The translations under genes and the position numbers were made by a program. DNA of 64,000 bases from Alphaproteobacteria bacterium (GTDB lineage Bacteria > Pseudomonadota > Alphaproteobacteria > MPNO01 > UBA830), in contig JAJEBT010000007.1 in the NCBI GenBank assembly GCA_022822405.1, positions 1 to 64,000 of the forward strand, in the 5' to 3' direction. Under the pieces are notes generated by a model that was not told the DNA's origin, made no database searches, and worked only from the letters and a program-made list of their open reading frames with translations. Positions within the stretch are counted from its first letter, which is position 1. Each line of letters begins with the position of its first letter. Shown piece after piece: positions 26,796 through 36,854 of this stretch.

Positions 26796-27929
26796 TCACC
26801 GGATCAGCAGCAGGCTGTCCGTGTCGGCCCGGTCCGAAAGCAGTTCGCATCCGTTCTCTGTGACCAGGACCATGTCCTTGTTCTGCATCCCGAATCCGTG
26901 CCCGGTGCGGTAGCAGAGCGGCTCGACCCCGAAAACCATTCCCGCCTCGAGGAACGCGTCCTCCGTCGAACCGATGACCGGCGTGTCGCCGATATAGGGA
27001 TCTTCGTGCAGGAACAGTCCGATCCCGTGCCCGGCGAACGAGATCGGCGGCAGGTTCTCGCGGGCCAGCCGCGAGGCGAACGCGCGATAGATATCGCGAC
27101 AGCTCGCCCCCGGGCGGATTCGGTCGAGAAGAAGGTGCTTGCACTCGACCAGCACCTGCCAGATGTCCACAGCATGAGGCGGCGGCGCGTCGACGCACGC
27201 CGTGCGGCAGACGCCGGCGTGATAGCCGTCGATGATGGCGAAGATCTCGACCCTGCAGACGTCTCCGCTCTCGAGGCGGCGCATGCTGGGACCGACATTG
27301 GGAAGCTGGCTGCGCTCTCCGGTGGCGACGATCATCAGCCTGAAATCGTCCGCGCCAAGTTCGTAGATGCCGCGGGTCAGGTGGCCGGCAATGTCCATCT
27401 CGCTGTCGCCGCGCCGCACCGATCCGAGCGCGCCGACGATCGCCTCGTCGGCAATCCGCGACAGCCGGCGCAACAGCGCGATCTCGTCCGCTGTCTTGAT
27501 CTGGCGCAGCCGCGCGAGAACGTCATCGTTGGCCACAAAACGGGTGCCGGGCAATTGCCGTTCCAGCCGCCCGAAGTCCGCCGCCGGAAGATACCCCGTC
27601 TCGATGCCGACCGGCGATCCGGCGAGCCCGAGATCGGACAGCATAGAACCCAGGACCTCCATCGGATCGTCGCTGAACTCGGCCCAGACCCTGAGCGGCG
27701 CGTCGGGGGCACGGGCGCCGATCGTCGTCGCCTCCATGTCGACCCCGCACAACGACACCTCGCCGTCGACGGTGACCACGGCCATGGCATGGCGGTGGCG
27801 CAGCAGCGGCTGCGACGGAACCACGAAACCGGTGACGTAGGCGAAGTTCTCCGGCGAGCACATGATCTCGGCGTCATGGCCCCGGGCGCGCATTTCCCGG
27901 ACCAGGCGGTCCGTCACCTCGGCGCGCAA
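26796..27929 (-). CDS. M24-fold (creatinase/aminopeptidase P-like) protein lacking metal aspartates
   Basis: 377 residues with the creatinase-type N-terminal domain and a pita-bread C-terminal domain. The late residues remain (H in FAGHGIGLFLHED, Glu in GVEPL and VTENG). But the two metal aspartates of aminopeptidases should fall in a stretch that here reads VEIFAIIDGYHAGVCRT, with neither in place, and the preceding catalytic-His position reads LPNVGP. The GYH..VCRT pattern is closer to creatinase, which works without metal. It may hydrolyse a C-N bond in a small molecule or be inactive. It lies 12 nt after the enolase-superfamily gene, probably in one operon. Confidence 0.85.
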   Translation of the reverse strand: MRAEVTDRLVREMRARGHDAEIMCSPENFAYVTGFVVPSQPLLRHRHAMAVVTVDGEVSLCGVDMEATTIGARAPDAPLRVWAEFSDDPMEVLGSMLSDLGLAGSPVGIETGYLPAADFGRLERQLPGTRFVANDDVLARLRQIKTADEIALLRRLSRIADEAIVGALGSVRRGDSEMDIAGHLTRGIYELGADDFRLMIVATGERSQLPNVGPSMRRLESGDVCRVEIFAIIDGYHAGVCRTACVDAPPPHAVDIWQVLVECKHLLLDRIRPGASCRDIYRAFASRLARENLPPISFAGHGIGLFLHEDPYIGDTPVIGSTEDAFLEAGMVFGVEPLCYRTGHGFGMQNKDMVLVTENGCELLSDRADTDSLLLIR

Positions 27930-27941
27930 CGCCGCTCTCCC

Positions 27942-29111
27942 TCAGCCACCACCGGTATCCAGCCGATAGGCAGCGACCTTCTCCGGATCGACGTCGATGC
28001 CCATGCCCGGCCCGTCCGGAAGCCGTATCGCACCGTCGACGAGCTGCATCGGCTCGGCCAGGAAATCGTCGCGGTAGTAGATTCCCGCGATCCGGTCTCC
28101 GCGCGCTTCCGCCGGCGTCGAGACCGGCACCACGCAGGACAACTCCGCCGCCGGTGCCGCCGCCGCGAGTTGCAGGTTGGCGAGATTGCCGACCCCGGTC
28201 TCGACCGAGCCATTGACGTTGCAGACGATGCCAGCGGCCCGGCACACCGCCGCGGTCTCCATCGCCTTGAGCAGGCCGCCGGGCTTGGTCGTGTAGAGCG
28301 ACACGATGTCCGCCGCCTGCGTCTCGATGATGCGAAGCACGTCATGGGCGTTCCAGGCGGACTCGTCGAGCATGACCGGCGCGTCAATGGCGCGTGCGAC
28401 CTCGGCCGTGCGCTCGATTCCCTCGACCGGCTGCTCGACATAGATCAGACCGTAGGGCTCCATCCTGCGAATGATCTGCACTGCGGTTCCAGGGGTTCGG
28501 TATCCCTCGTTGGCGTCGACACACAGGTTGATCTCCGGCCCCACCGCCTCGCGGATGCGGCGCACCATCTCGACATCGCGTTCCGGATCCACCCCGACCT
28601 TGATCTTGATGGTGCGGATGCCCTCGGCGACCACCCTGACGCATTCCCGCTCCGCCTCGGCAAAATCGAGGAGCCCGATCGAATGGGTTACCGGAATCCT
28701 GTCCCGAACGCGGCCTCCGAGGAGCATGTGCACCGGAACCCCGAGCGTGCGCGCGGCAACGTCGAACAGTGCAAGCTCGACCGCCGCCTTGGCATAGGGA
28801 TAGCCCTTGATGACCGCATCCATGCGGGCATGCGCCTCGGCGATGTTGCCGACCTCCATCCCGGCGACAGCCGGCGCCAGATAGTTGGCAATGACGACAT
28901 CCGTGATTGCCGGCGACTCGCCGAAATAACGCCCGAACTCGCCGCCCCAGTCCTTGAGCGCGGGCGCTTCGCCCCACCCCTCGACGCCTTCGTCCGAGAT
29001 CGCATGGACCAGCACGTAGCGGCCGATCGGCTCGGTCAGCCCCGTCCACTTGTGTTCGCGCCGCGTCGGAAGCTCGACCGGCACGGTTTCGATGGATGCG
29101 ATCTCGGCCAT
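27942..29111 (-). CDS. Enolase-superfamily enzyme (mandelate racemase/muconate lactonizing type)
   Basis: 389 residues. A capping domain is followed by a TIM barrel with the full set of MLE-subgroup residues: the KxK base pair in TIKIKVG, metal ligands in CVDANEGY, YVEQPVEG and MLDES, and a later Lys in TTKPGG. It abstracts an alpha-proton next to a carboxylate, giving racemisation, epimerisation or cycloisomerisation. The substrate is not deducible. ATG 29111 has AGGAG 5-6 nt upstream; the track's 18 extra residues are unnecessary. Its partner is the M24-fold protein. Confidence 0.93.
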   Translation of the reverse strand: MAEIASIETVPVELPTRREHKWTGLTEPIGRYVLVHAISDEGVEGWGEAPALKDWGGEFGRYFGESPAITDVVIANYLAPAVAGMEVGNIAEAHARMDAVIKGYPYAKAAVELALFDVAARTLGVPVHMLLGGRVRDRIPVTHSIGLLDFAEAERECVRVVAEGIRTIKIKVGVDPERDVEMVRRIREAVGPEINLCVDANEGYRTPGTAVQIIRRMEPYGLIYVEQPVEGIERTAEVARAIDAPVMLDESAWNAHDVLRIIETQAADIVSLYTTKPGGLLKAMETAAVCRAAGIVCNVNGSVETGVGNLANLQLAAAAPAAELSCVVPVSTPAEARGDRIAGIYYRDDFLAEPMQLVDGAIRLPDGPGMGIDVDPEKVAAYRLDTGGG

Positions 29112-29285
29112 GGGGGCTCCTGCGGCAGATTCCGGGAAAGCGGCGACGCGTATCCCGCCCGTCAACCGGCTATCGCGGCAACCCTCACCGCCGGGAGCAG
29201 GAAGGCCGCTCCGTTGCCGTCGCGTTGCCTGCCGGCAGGGCTCTGAAACCGGGCGGCGCCGAGACCGGCCCGCCGTGCGGGACGG

Positions 29286-29606
29286 TCAGATCGAAGACTG
29301 GATCCACTCGACGATCTTGCCCTTGGGCAATGCGCCGACCTTGGTTGCCGCCAGGCCTCCGTCCTTGAACAGCATCAGGGTCGGAATGCCCCTGACGCCA
29401 TATTTCGAGGGGGTCATTGGATTGTCGTCGATATTCACCTTCACGACAGTGATCTTGTCCGCCATCTCCTCCGAAATCTCCTCGAGCGACGGTCCGATCT
29501 GCTTGCAGGGTCCGCACCACTCGGCCCAGAAATCGACCAGAACCGCGCCGTCTGCGCCAAGTACCTCGTTTTCGAATGAGTCGTCGGAAACGGATTTGCT
29601 CGCCAT
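29286..29606 (-). CDS. trxA: Thioredoxin
   Basis: 106 residues, exact thioredoxin size, with the redox motif WCGPC and the cis-Pro loop GIPTLMLF. It is a cytoplasmic disulfide reductase. It follows addA on the same strand 95 nt later, an order common in alphaproteobacteria, and a promoter candidate overlaps the addA stop. Confidence 0.97.
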   Translation of the reverse strand: MASKSVSDDSFENEVLGADGAVLVDFWAEWCGPCKQIGPSLEEISEEMADKITVVKVNIDDNPMTPSKYGVRGIPTLMLFKDGGLAATKVGALPKGKIVEWIQSSI

Positions 29607-29678
29607 GTTCGCCCCTTCGTGCGGGGCCGCAATGACTGCGGCCTGTATGGTTCATCCGCCGTTCGCGGACATCTGCAA

Positions 29679-29705
29679 ACTATAATCCCCCTCGGCGCGG
29701 GTCAA
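29679..29705 (-). promoter_or_regulatory. Candidate trxA promoter
   Basis: On the minus strand TTGACC (29700-29705) and TATAGT (29679-29684) are 15 nt apart; shifting to CTTGAC gives 16. The -35 box overlaps the addA stop codon. It would let trxA be transcribed apart from the long add operon. Confidence 0.4.
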
Positions 29706-32700
29706 GGTGCAGCCGCATCGAGCGCGTCGGCCGGGAGCGTCATCAGGTGTGGACCGTCGGTCCAGAGCAGACTGCATTCGATCTCGCGGCCCGGATACAC
29801 ATCCGATATCAGGGCCCGGTACGCGGCCATCTGGCGGACGTAGCCCCGCGGCACGTCCCCGGGCTGCACGGGCGGCGGGCGGTTGGTCTTGAAGTCGAGG
29901 ATGCGGACCCGGTCCGGCTCGACGACCAGCCGGTCGATCCGGCCCGAGACCGCAGTGTCGCCGACCACTCCGACCACGGGAACCTCGGGCCGCGACCCCG
30001 GCCCGAAGACGGACGCGTATTCGGAATTGTCGAGAACGCGGAAGGTCTCTTCGACGAGTTCCGCGATCCGGTCATCGTCGAGGCCATGTGCCGGACTCTC
30101 CAGAAAACGCCACGCCGCCGGGCGCCGCGCGCCCGCCTCAAGGTCGGGCAGCAGCTGCAGCAGGCGGTGGATCAGCAGCCCGCGCCGGAACATCGTGCCG
30201 CCATCGCCGCCCGTTGGAGACCGGGCCGGGGGTTCGGCGCCGTCCGGGCGCGACGGCGCCAGCGGTCGCGGCGGCGCGGGTTCCTGCGGCGCATCCTCGC
30301 CCGCCCATCCGGGCAGCGCCTCGTTGCCGGCCGTCGCCGGCGCCTCCGCGCTGCCCCGGTCCGGAGGCCCGGACTGCGGATTCGACAATCTCAGCCCGGT
30401 CCCCGACCAGCCCGAATCGCCAGCGCTTCCACCCCGGCAATCGAATTCGAACTCCGCCACCGTGCCTTCGAGACCGGAAGATATCAGCCGGTGCCAGCAG
30501 CTTTCCGGCGGGCTCTTTCGCGTTCCGTAGCCACAGACATAGAGGCGGTCCTCGGCCCGCGTCATCGCGACATAGAGGAGCCGCCGATGCTCCTCGTCCT
30601 GGCGCCGCGCGGCGTCGTCCGCAAACCGGCGGGCCAGTTCCGGCCGGTCGGCGGCGCGCGGAGGCCAGAGCATCATATCGCCGTCGTCGTCGTCCGTCCC
30701 CCACAGCAGCCCGCGCCCGGCCTGAGGCGTCTGCATCGTGTCGGCAAGAAACACGATCGGCGCCTCGAGCCCCTTGGCGCCGTGCACGGTGAGGATCCGG
30801 ACCTCGTCGCGAATTCCCTGATCCATGTCGCGCTTGATCTCGGCCTGGCCCTGCCAGAACCAGTGCAGGAATCCTTGCAGCGACTGCGGATGCGCCCGCT
30901 CGTAGGCAAGCGCCATGGCGAGCATCTCGTCGACGGGATCGTTGGCCTGCTCGCCAAGCCGCGCGACGATGCGCGCCCGCCCCTCGAGGAGCCCGAGAAC
31001 ATGCGCGAAGAACTCGAAGGGCGGGGTCGCATCGGCGCGCCCGCGAACGTCCTCCAGGAGCTCGACCGCGCGCCGCGCGGCGGCATCCGAGCCCGCACGC
31101 TCGCGAAGCGCGCGCCACAGCGGCATCCTCTCGCGGCCATGGCACGCCTCGAAGAGCTGCTCCTCGCTGAATCCGATCAGCGGCCCCTTGAGCACGGCGG
31201 CGAGATTGAGGTCGTCCTCGGGCAGAAGCGCGAATGCCGCCAGCGCCATCAGGTCCTGCACGGCAAGCTGGTCGGCGACCACCATGCGGTCGGCGCCCGC
31301 GACCTCGACGCCGGCGGCTTTGAGCGCCTTGGAGAGATACTCGACGATCGCGGTCCGGCGGCGGACAAGGATCATGATGTCGCCCGCGCGGATCGCCCGT
31401 CCGGTGCTGGAGAGGGCCTCGCCGCCCCGGATCCAGGACGAGATCCGGTCGGCGATCGCCAGCGCCAGACGCTCCGGCGGCGGCGCATCTTCCGCATCCG
31501 CTCCGGCGGCGAACTGCCACGGCGGCATCTCCGCGCGCTCGGCCGGCATGACCGGGGGCCAGACCTCGACGAGGCCGGCCTGCTGTTCACGATTGGGGCT
31601 GTGGCTCACGGGACCGATCGAGACCCCTGCACGCACGGCGTCATCGGCGAAGACTGTATCGACCGCGCGGAGCACGGCAGGCGTGGAGCGGAACGACTTG
31701 TCGAGCGGCACCGCTTCCCACTGCAGCCGGGCCGCGGCGACGCGCGCTTCGAAATACCCCTTCATGCGCGCGAACTCGTCCGGCGCCGCCCCCTGGAACC
31801 CGAAGATCGACTGCTTCTCGTCGCCGACGGCGAACACCGTCCGCTGCGCGTCGCGCGCCGCAGCGCCGGCAAAGAACTCGTCGGTGAGCGCGCGCACGAT
31901 CTCCCACTGGTCAGCGTTACTGTCCTGGGCCTCGTCGATCAGGACGTGATCGATCCCGCCGTCGAGCTTGAACAGCACCCAGGGCGCGGCCTCGTCGACG
32001 AGTCTGCGCGTCTTCAGTATCAGGTCGTCGTAATCGAGAAGCGCCTGGCGGTCCTTGTGCCGCTCGTAATGCCCGAGCACGGCCCCGGCGATGACGAGAA
32101 TCGCCTCAGTGGCGTCCGCGGTGCGGATCGCGCAGCGGCGTTCGATGACATCCAGCACAGCATACGCTTCCCTGACCAGGATGCCCTCGATCTCCGGCAT
32201 CGCATCGCGGACCGCCTTGGTCGCGAGCCGCTCGCGCACCGTACCGGCGTTGGTGAGGAAGGCTCCGGCATAGTCGTCAAAGGCGGGTTCCGACGGCTCC
32301 GGCGCCTCCAACCAGTCGAAGATCCTGACCGCCCGCTCGCTGTCGGTCTTGAGGCCTCCGGCCAGTGCTTCAGCGGCCTCGCGAAGGGTCTCCACGCTTT
32401 CTCCGCCGCGGCCGTGGAAGGCGGCAATCACGGAAGCGACCGTCTCGCCGTCCGCGATCTCCATCGTCCTGCGCAGCCATGCGGCCGTGGCCGCGACGCC
32501 GCCGCGGCGATCGATCATCCGCCGTATGCGGCTCCGGGCCGCCGTGATCTGACCGAGAAGCTGGATGAACTCTTCCTCGCCGACCAGCGCGGTGACGGTC
32601 TCGACGGCCGCGAACAGATCGTCGCCGCCGTCGCCATGGGCCAGGCTCAACACACTGTCGCGGGCCGCCGCGAGCGCGTCGGCGGTCGCGCGTTCGTCCA

Positions 32701-33151
32701 TGACCTCGAAGTGAGGCGCAATCCCGGCCTCGAGCGGAAAGCGGCCGAGAAGCGACTGGCAGAACGCGTGTATGGTGAGGATGCCGAGGCCGCCCGGCGC
32801 GTCGAGCACGTCGGCGAACAGCCCGCGTGCGCGCGCCATCATCCGCTCGTCCGGAGCCTCGCCTGTCAGGCCGCGCAGGTTCTCCGACAGCGCGCCGTCA
32901 TCGTCGACCGCCCACTGCCCCAGCAGGAGGCGGATGCGGTTGTGCATCTCCGCCGCGGCGGCACGCGTGAAGGTGAGGCAGAGAATCCGTTCCGGCCGCG
33001 TACCGGCGAGCAGGAGGCGCAGGACGCGGTCGGCCAGAACCTTGGTCTTGCCGGACCCGGCCGACGCGGAGACCCAGACGCTTGCTTCGGGCCGCGCCGC
33101 GGTGGTCTGGTTCGCATACGGCACCGCGCCCGCCGGCGCCGTGCCGGTCAT
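29702..33151 (-). CDS. addA: Double-strand break repair helicase-nuclease subunit AddA
   Basis: 1149 residues. UvrD-type helicase with Walker A SASAGSGKT near residue 30, the DEAQD Walker B box, and a C-terminal RecB-family nuclease with GRIDRLVVE and ILDFKTNR. With AddB it resects double-strand breaks for RecA loading. The track start at 33175 would overlap addB more; ATG 33151 gives the ATGA overlap with the addB stop seen at every other junction in this operon, with GGAGAGGCGG upstream. Confidence 0.95.
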   Translation of the reverse strand: MTGTAPAGAVPYANQTTAARPEASVWVSASAGSGKTKVLADRVLRLLLAGTRPERILCLTFTRAAAAEMHNRIRLLLGQWAVDDDGALSENLRGLTGEAPDERMMARARGLFADVLDAPGGLGILTIHAFCQSLLGRFPLEAGIAPHFEVMDERATADALAAARDSVLSLAHGDGGDDLFAAVETVTALVGEEEFIQLLGQITAARSRIRRMIDRRGGVAATAAWLRRTMEIADGETVASVIAAFHGRGGESVETLREAAEALAGGLKTDSERAVRIFDWLEAPEPSEPAFDDYAGAFLTNAGTVRERLATKAVRDAMPEIEGILVREAYAVLDVIERRCAIRTADATEAILVIAGAVLGHYERHKDRQALLDYDDLILKTRRLVDEAAPWVLFKLDGGIDHVLIDEAQDSNADQWEIVRALTDEFFAGAAARDAQRTVFAVGDEKQSIFGFQGAAPDEFARMKGYFEARVAAARLQWEAVPLDKSFRSTPAVLRAVDTVFADDAVRAGVSIGPVSHSPNREQQAGLVEVWPPVMPAERAEMPPWQFAAGADAEDAPPPERLALAIADRISSWIRGGEALSSTGRAIRAGDIMILVRRRTAIVEYLSKALKAAGVEVAGADRMVVADQLAVQDLMALAAFALLPEDDLNLAAVLKGPLIGFSEEQLFEACHGRERMPLWRALRERAGSDAAARRAVELLEDVRGRADATPPFEFFAHVLGLLEGRARIVARLGEQANDPVDEMLAMALAYERAHPQSLQGFLHWFWQGQAEIKRDMDQGIRDEVRILTVHGAKGLEAPIVFLADTMQTPQAGRGLLWGTDDDDGDMMLWPPRAADRPELARRFADDAARRQDEEHRRLLYVAMTRAEDRLYVCGYGTRKSPPESCWHRLISSGLEGTVAEFEFDCRGGSAGDSGWSGTGLRLSNPQSGPPDRGSAEAPATAGNEALPGWAGEDAPQEPAPPRPLAPSRPDGAEPPARSPTGGDGGTMFRRGLLIHRLLQLLPDLEAGARRPAAWRFLESPAHGLDDDRIAELVEETFRVLDNSEYASVFGPGSRPEVPVVGVVGDTAVSGRIDRLVVEPDRVRILDFKTNRPPPVQPGDVPRGYVRQMAAYRALISDVYPGREIECSLLWTDGPHLMTLPADALDAAAP

Positions 33152-36123
33152 TCCGCCTCTCCCGAAGCCGACCATTCCTGCACCCGTTCGAGATGCTCAT
33201 AGTCCGAGCGCCGGGGCGCAAGGTCAGGGTCGGGTTGCGCGCGGTAGGGAAATCCGGGATCGTCATAGCGTTCGAGGAGTTTCCGGAGTCCGTCGTACGC
33301 GATCCGGGCGAGCACCCGGGGATCGTCCCCGGCGTCGCGGATCTCGCCGGCCGGATCGCCGCCCGACAGCCTCCAGTAGGACAGTTCCGAAACCTCGCCT
33401 GCCGGAATGCCGGCGAAGGCGCCGTCCGCGATCATCGCCGCCTCGAGCGGCAGCTGCGGCGCAAGCCCGGAATTCACCTCGCGCTTCGACGGCAGGGCGC
33501 CTGTCTTGTAGTCGATGATCGCGTAGCCGCCGCCGGCGAACGCATCGATGCGATCGGCCCGGCCGGTAAGCAGGAAGGAACCCGTGCGGCGGGGGATCGT
33601 CATCTCGCCCTTGAGCTCGACATGGCTGGCGGCAATCAGCAGCCCCCGTTCGCGCTCCTGTTCGACTATCCAGGCGGCGATGCGCCCGAAGCGCGGCCAC
33701 CAGAACGCCCGCACCGCGGGCCGGTCGAGGAACTCCTCGAACTCCTCCCGGCCGATCTCGATCAGGAGCGCCAGCGGATCCTCCGGCGGCGCCTCTGCGG
33801 CAGTCCTCAGGAAACGCTCGATCGCGGCATGGACGATGGTGCCGCGATCGGCGGCGCCCGGCGCCGCGTCGAGCGGATCAAGGGCGCGCAACCCGAGCAC
33901 GTGCCTGGCATAGACCGCGTAGGGGTCCCGTATGAGGGTCTCGATCTCGGTGACCGAGAGGCGGCCCGGGCGCGCGGCCACGGGCGGGCGGGGCGCCGGC
34001 GCCGGTCTCGCGTCGTGCGGCAGGCGGCCGTCGAGGTCGGCCTGCCAGCGCAGCCATTTCCCTTCTTCGGCCTGCCAGCCGTCAAGGATTGCGGTCCCCG
34101 CTTCCGTCGACGACAACAGCGTCTCGAGACGCGCCAGCCAGCGCGCCGGGACGGTCGGCGAGCCGTCGACGCGCGTCGACCGGGTGAGCACGACCTCGCG
34201 CGCGCCGAATCCCTGCACGAAGTCGTGCGCGGTGAGGCCGATATGGCGCTCCGGCGGCTGCAGCCCGAAATCGGCGCGCATCGGCCGGCTCATCCACGGA
34301 TCCGCCGCCGGGCTCGGCGGCCAGGCGCCCTCGTTGAGCCCGCCCATGATCACGAGGTCGGCGTGCTGGAGCCGCGCCTCCAGAAGCCCCCAGATATTGA
34401 GCCGGGGGTGCAGGCCGTAGGGCAGGCGGACGACCGCGCGGTCGATAGCCGAATCGAGCACCGCCGGCCACTCCGCGCCCGCCATCGCCGGGAAATCGGC
34501 CGCCGCCGCGCGGAGCTCGGCGACCAGAAGCGACGCCTGCTCGCCCGCCGGCTGCGCCCACAGGCGCTCGGCCCCGCCCAGGCGATCGGTCGCCGCCAGC
34601 GCCTCGGCGAAGCCGACATGGGCGTCGAGCAGATCGCCGACCGCGGCCTCCGGCGCCGCCAGCGCCTCGGCAAAGGGTTCCGCCATGGCGCCGAGGCGGC
34701 CCACCAGCGCGGCGAGCTCGGACCTGAGGCCGTCGTCGCCGATGGCCGGCGATTCCGCTATCGCGTCGCGGAGGCCGGCAAAGCCGGGCTCCGGGCGCGG
34801 GCCACGCAGCACCGCGCGTTCGATGAGGCGCACATGGCGCCGGAACCTTGCCGGATCGTCTCCCGCCGCCGCGAGCGGATGCTTGAGCGCGGCCAGCAGC
34901 GGCACCGGCGCGGCGTCGGAGGCCACGGCCTCCGCCGTGACCCTGAGAAAGGCGCCGGGGAACGTTGAGGCAAGCGGCGCGCCGCCCGAATCGTCAATCT
35001 CGATACGCCATCGGCCGAGCTCGGCGGCAACGCGCCGCGCGAGCCCGCGGTCAGGCGTGATCAGGGCCGCCGTCCGGTCGGGAACCTCAAGGGCCTCGCG
35101 CATCATCAGCGCGATGACGCGCGCCTCCTGCTGGAGGCCCGGACAGGCGATCCGCCGCACCCCGGCAAGAGCCTTCGCAGCGTCGGCGGGAAGGGACGCC
35201 CCGGCAGCGGTCGCCGGCGGCCGGAGCGCGGCGCCGATCAGCGCCTGGCGGCGCTCCGGCCCGGGCTCCCCGGCGCACCAGTCCGGGATGTCGGCGATTT
35301 CGAGTTCCAGCCGTTCGCGCACCAGGCGGGTCATCCCGAATTGCGGGTGCGCCGGACCCAGCGCCTCGACACTCGCGGGATCGAGCGTCCGGTCGAGGCC
35401 CGGCAACACGACCGCGCCGCCCTCCATGGCGGCGACGCAGGCAAGCAGATCGGCGGTCGCCGGTATCGTCCCGGTGGACCCCGCGGCGATCACCGGGGCG
35501 CCGGGCGGACGCTCCCGCCACTCGGCAACGCGGGCCGCGGTCAGCCGGTTTCTGCGGTCGACGGGGTCCATGCATCCGCGATCGGCGAGGATCCGGGGCC
35601 AGTTTTCGGTCACGATCTCGAGGAACCGGAGCGTGTCCTGCCAGTGCTCGGCGAGATCCTCCGGCACCAGGTCCGCGAGCGCGGAAAAGTCCAGCCTCTC
35701 GGTCTGCGCCTCGTTGATCAGGCGGGCAAGCCCGTCGGCAAGCCGGAGCGCATGAGCCGGACGAAGGCCGCGGTCGCGCGCCATGACCATCTGGGCAAGC
35801 AGAAGCCTCCGCCGCAACGGCGGGATTGCCGGCGGAAGCTCCGCCGGCCCGCCGGGGGCCGGATCCTCCTCGCCGAGGAAATCGCTGTCGTCGATCTCGC
35901 CGATCGGAGAGATCTCCGGCAGCAGCGTGGGCCTGCCCGACAGCTCGCGCAGGAAGGCGTCGCCGAGGGCGGCGCAGGCGCGCCGGTTGGGCAGCAGGAC
36001 GCGGATGCCGGCAAGGACATCTGGATCGCTCCCGTGACGCTCCAGAATGCCGCGAGCCAGCCGGTGCAGGAAGTCCACGCCGCCCGTAATGGTGAATACC
36101 GAGTGCCGTCCTGGTGCGGTCAT
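33148..36123 (-). CDS. addB: Double-strand break repair nuclease subunit AddB
   Basis: 991 residues, the alphaproteobacterial AddB form. The N-terminal helicase-like region lacks a Walker A, as is usual in this group, while VLLPNRRAC is the expected early motif. The C-terminal nuclease has GRADRIDAF and AIIDYKTGALPS. ATG 36123 was chosen because it overlaps the upstream stop as ATGA; the track start 26 residues earlier is inside the previous gene. Confidence 0.94.
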   Translation of the reverse strand: MTAPGRHSVFTITGGVDFLHRLARGILERHGSDPDVLAGIRVLLPNRRACAALGDAFLRELSGRPTLLPEISPIGEIDDSDFLGEEDPAPGGPAELPPAIPPLRRRLLLAQMVMARDRGLRPAHALRLADGLARLINEAQTERLDFSALADLVPEDLAEHWQDTLRFLEIVTENWPRILADRGCMDPVDRRNRLTAARVAEWRERPPGAPVIAAGSTGTIPATADLLACVAAMEGGAVVLPGLDRTLDPASVEALGPAHPQFGMTRLVRERLELEIADIPDWCAGEPGPERRQALIGAALRPPATAAGASLPADAAKALAGVRRIACPGLQQEARVIALMMREALEVPDRTAALITPDRGLARRVAAELGRWRIEIDDSGGAPLASTFPGAFLRVTAEAVASDAAPVPLLAALKHPLAAAGDDPARFRRHVRLIERAVLRGPRPEPGFAGLRDAIAESPAIGDDGLRSELAALVGRLGAMAEPFAEALAAPEAAVGDLLDAHVGFAEALAATDRLGGAERLWAQPAGEQASLLVAELRAAAADFPAMAGAEWPAVLDSAIDRAVVRLPYGLHPRLNIWGLLEARLQHADLVIMGGLNEGAWPPSPAADPWMSRPMRADFGLQPPERHIGLTAHDFVQGFGAREVVLTRSTRVDGSPTVPARWLARLETLLSSTEAGTAILDGWQAEEGKWLRWQADLDGRLPHDARPAPAPRPPVAARPGRLSVTEIETLIRDPYAVYARHVLGLRALDPLDAAPGAADRGTIVHAAIERFLRTAAEAPPEDPLALLIEIGREEFEEFLDRPAVRAFWWPRFGRIAAWIVEQERERGLLIAASHVELKGEMTIPRRTGSFLLTGRADRIDAFAGGGYAIIDYKTGALPSKREVNSGLAPQLPLEAAMIADGAFAGIPAGEVSELSYWRLSGGDPAGEIRDAGDDPRVLARIAYDGLRKLLERYDDPGFPYRAQPDPDLAPRRSDYEHLERVQEWSASGEAE

Positions 36124-36854
36124 CCGGGTGACGCTTCCCCTTGCCTGTCGAACGCGGCGCGGGCCACGGCGAGCGCCGGCGGCGTCCCGACATGATACCA
36201 CGCGCCATCATGGACGAGCCCGAACAGGCGCCCGGCCGCGGCGGCCCGGCGGTAGAGGACGTTGAGCGAGAACGCCCCTCCGGGCGCATCCGCAAACAGC
36301 CGCGGGTGCAGGATCTGCACGCCGGTAAAGACCAGAGGCGCGGCCCCGGCCGCGCCGCGTGGAGCCAGCCGCCCCGACGCGTCCATGTCGAAATCCCCGG
36401 CGCCGTCATAACCGACAGCGCCGGAGACCGGATGCACGAGGAGCAGCGCATCCATCGCCGCGTCGCGCCACGCCGCGGCCAACCGTCCGAGAGCAGGCGC
36501 CGGCCCGTCGGTCCAGACGACGTCGGCATTGGCGACGAAGAATGCGCCGGCGCCGAGGTTCGGGAGCGCGTTGACGACGCCGCCGCCGGTCTCGAGCAGG
36601 TCCACCTCGCGGGACACCATGATGCGCGGCACGAGGCGCGCGGCCAGCCGCTCCTCCACCTGGTCGGCGAGCCAGTGGGTATTGACCACCGCGGTTCCGA
36701 CTCCGGCGGCGGCGAGATGATCGAGAACCCGCTCGAGCATGGCCACGCCGCCGACCGCGATCAGCGGTTTCGGTACGCGGTCGGTCAGCGGGCGCATGCG
36801 GAGGCCGCGCCCGGCGGCAAGCACCATGGCGCGGGCGGGCGCCGGGGCCGTCAT
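36120..36854 (-). CDS. Nucleotidyltransferase, MurU-like (MurNAc-1-P uridylyltransferase type)
   Basis: 244 residues. The sugar-nucleotide transferase signature AMVLAAGRGLRMRPLTDRVPKPL is at the N-terminus. In the AmgK-MurU pathway this type of enzyme makes UDP-MurNAc from recycled cell-wall sugar, and the gene beside it encodes the matching kinase. ATG 36854 overlaps the upstream stop (ATGA). Confidence 0.9.
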   Translation of the reverse strand: MTAPAPARAMVLAAGRGLRMRPLTDRVPKPLIAVGGVAMLERVLDHLAAAGVGTAVVNTHWLADQVEERLAARLVPRIMVSREVDLLETGGGVVNALPNLGAGAFFVANADVVWTDGPAPALGRLAAAWRDAAMDALLLVHPVSGAVGYDGAGDFDMDASGRLAPRGAAGAAPLVFTGVQILHPRLFADAPGGAFSLNVLYRRAAAAGRLFGLVHDGAWYHVGTPPALAVARAAFDRQGEASPG

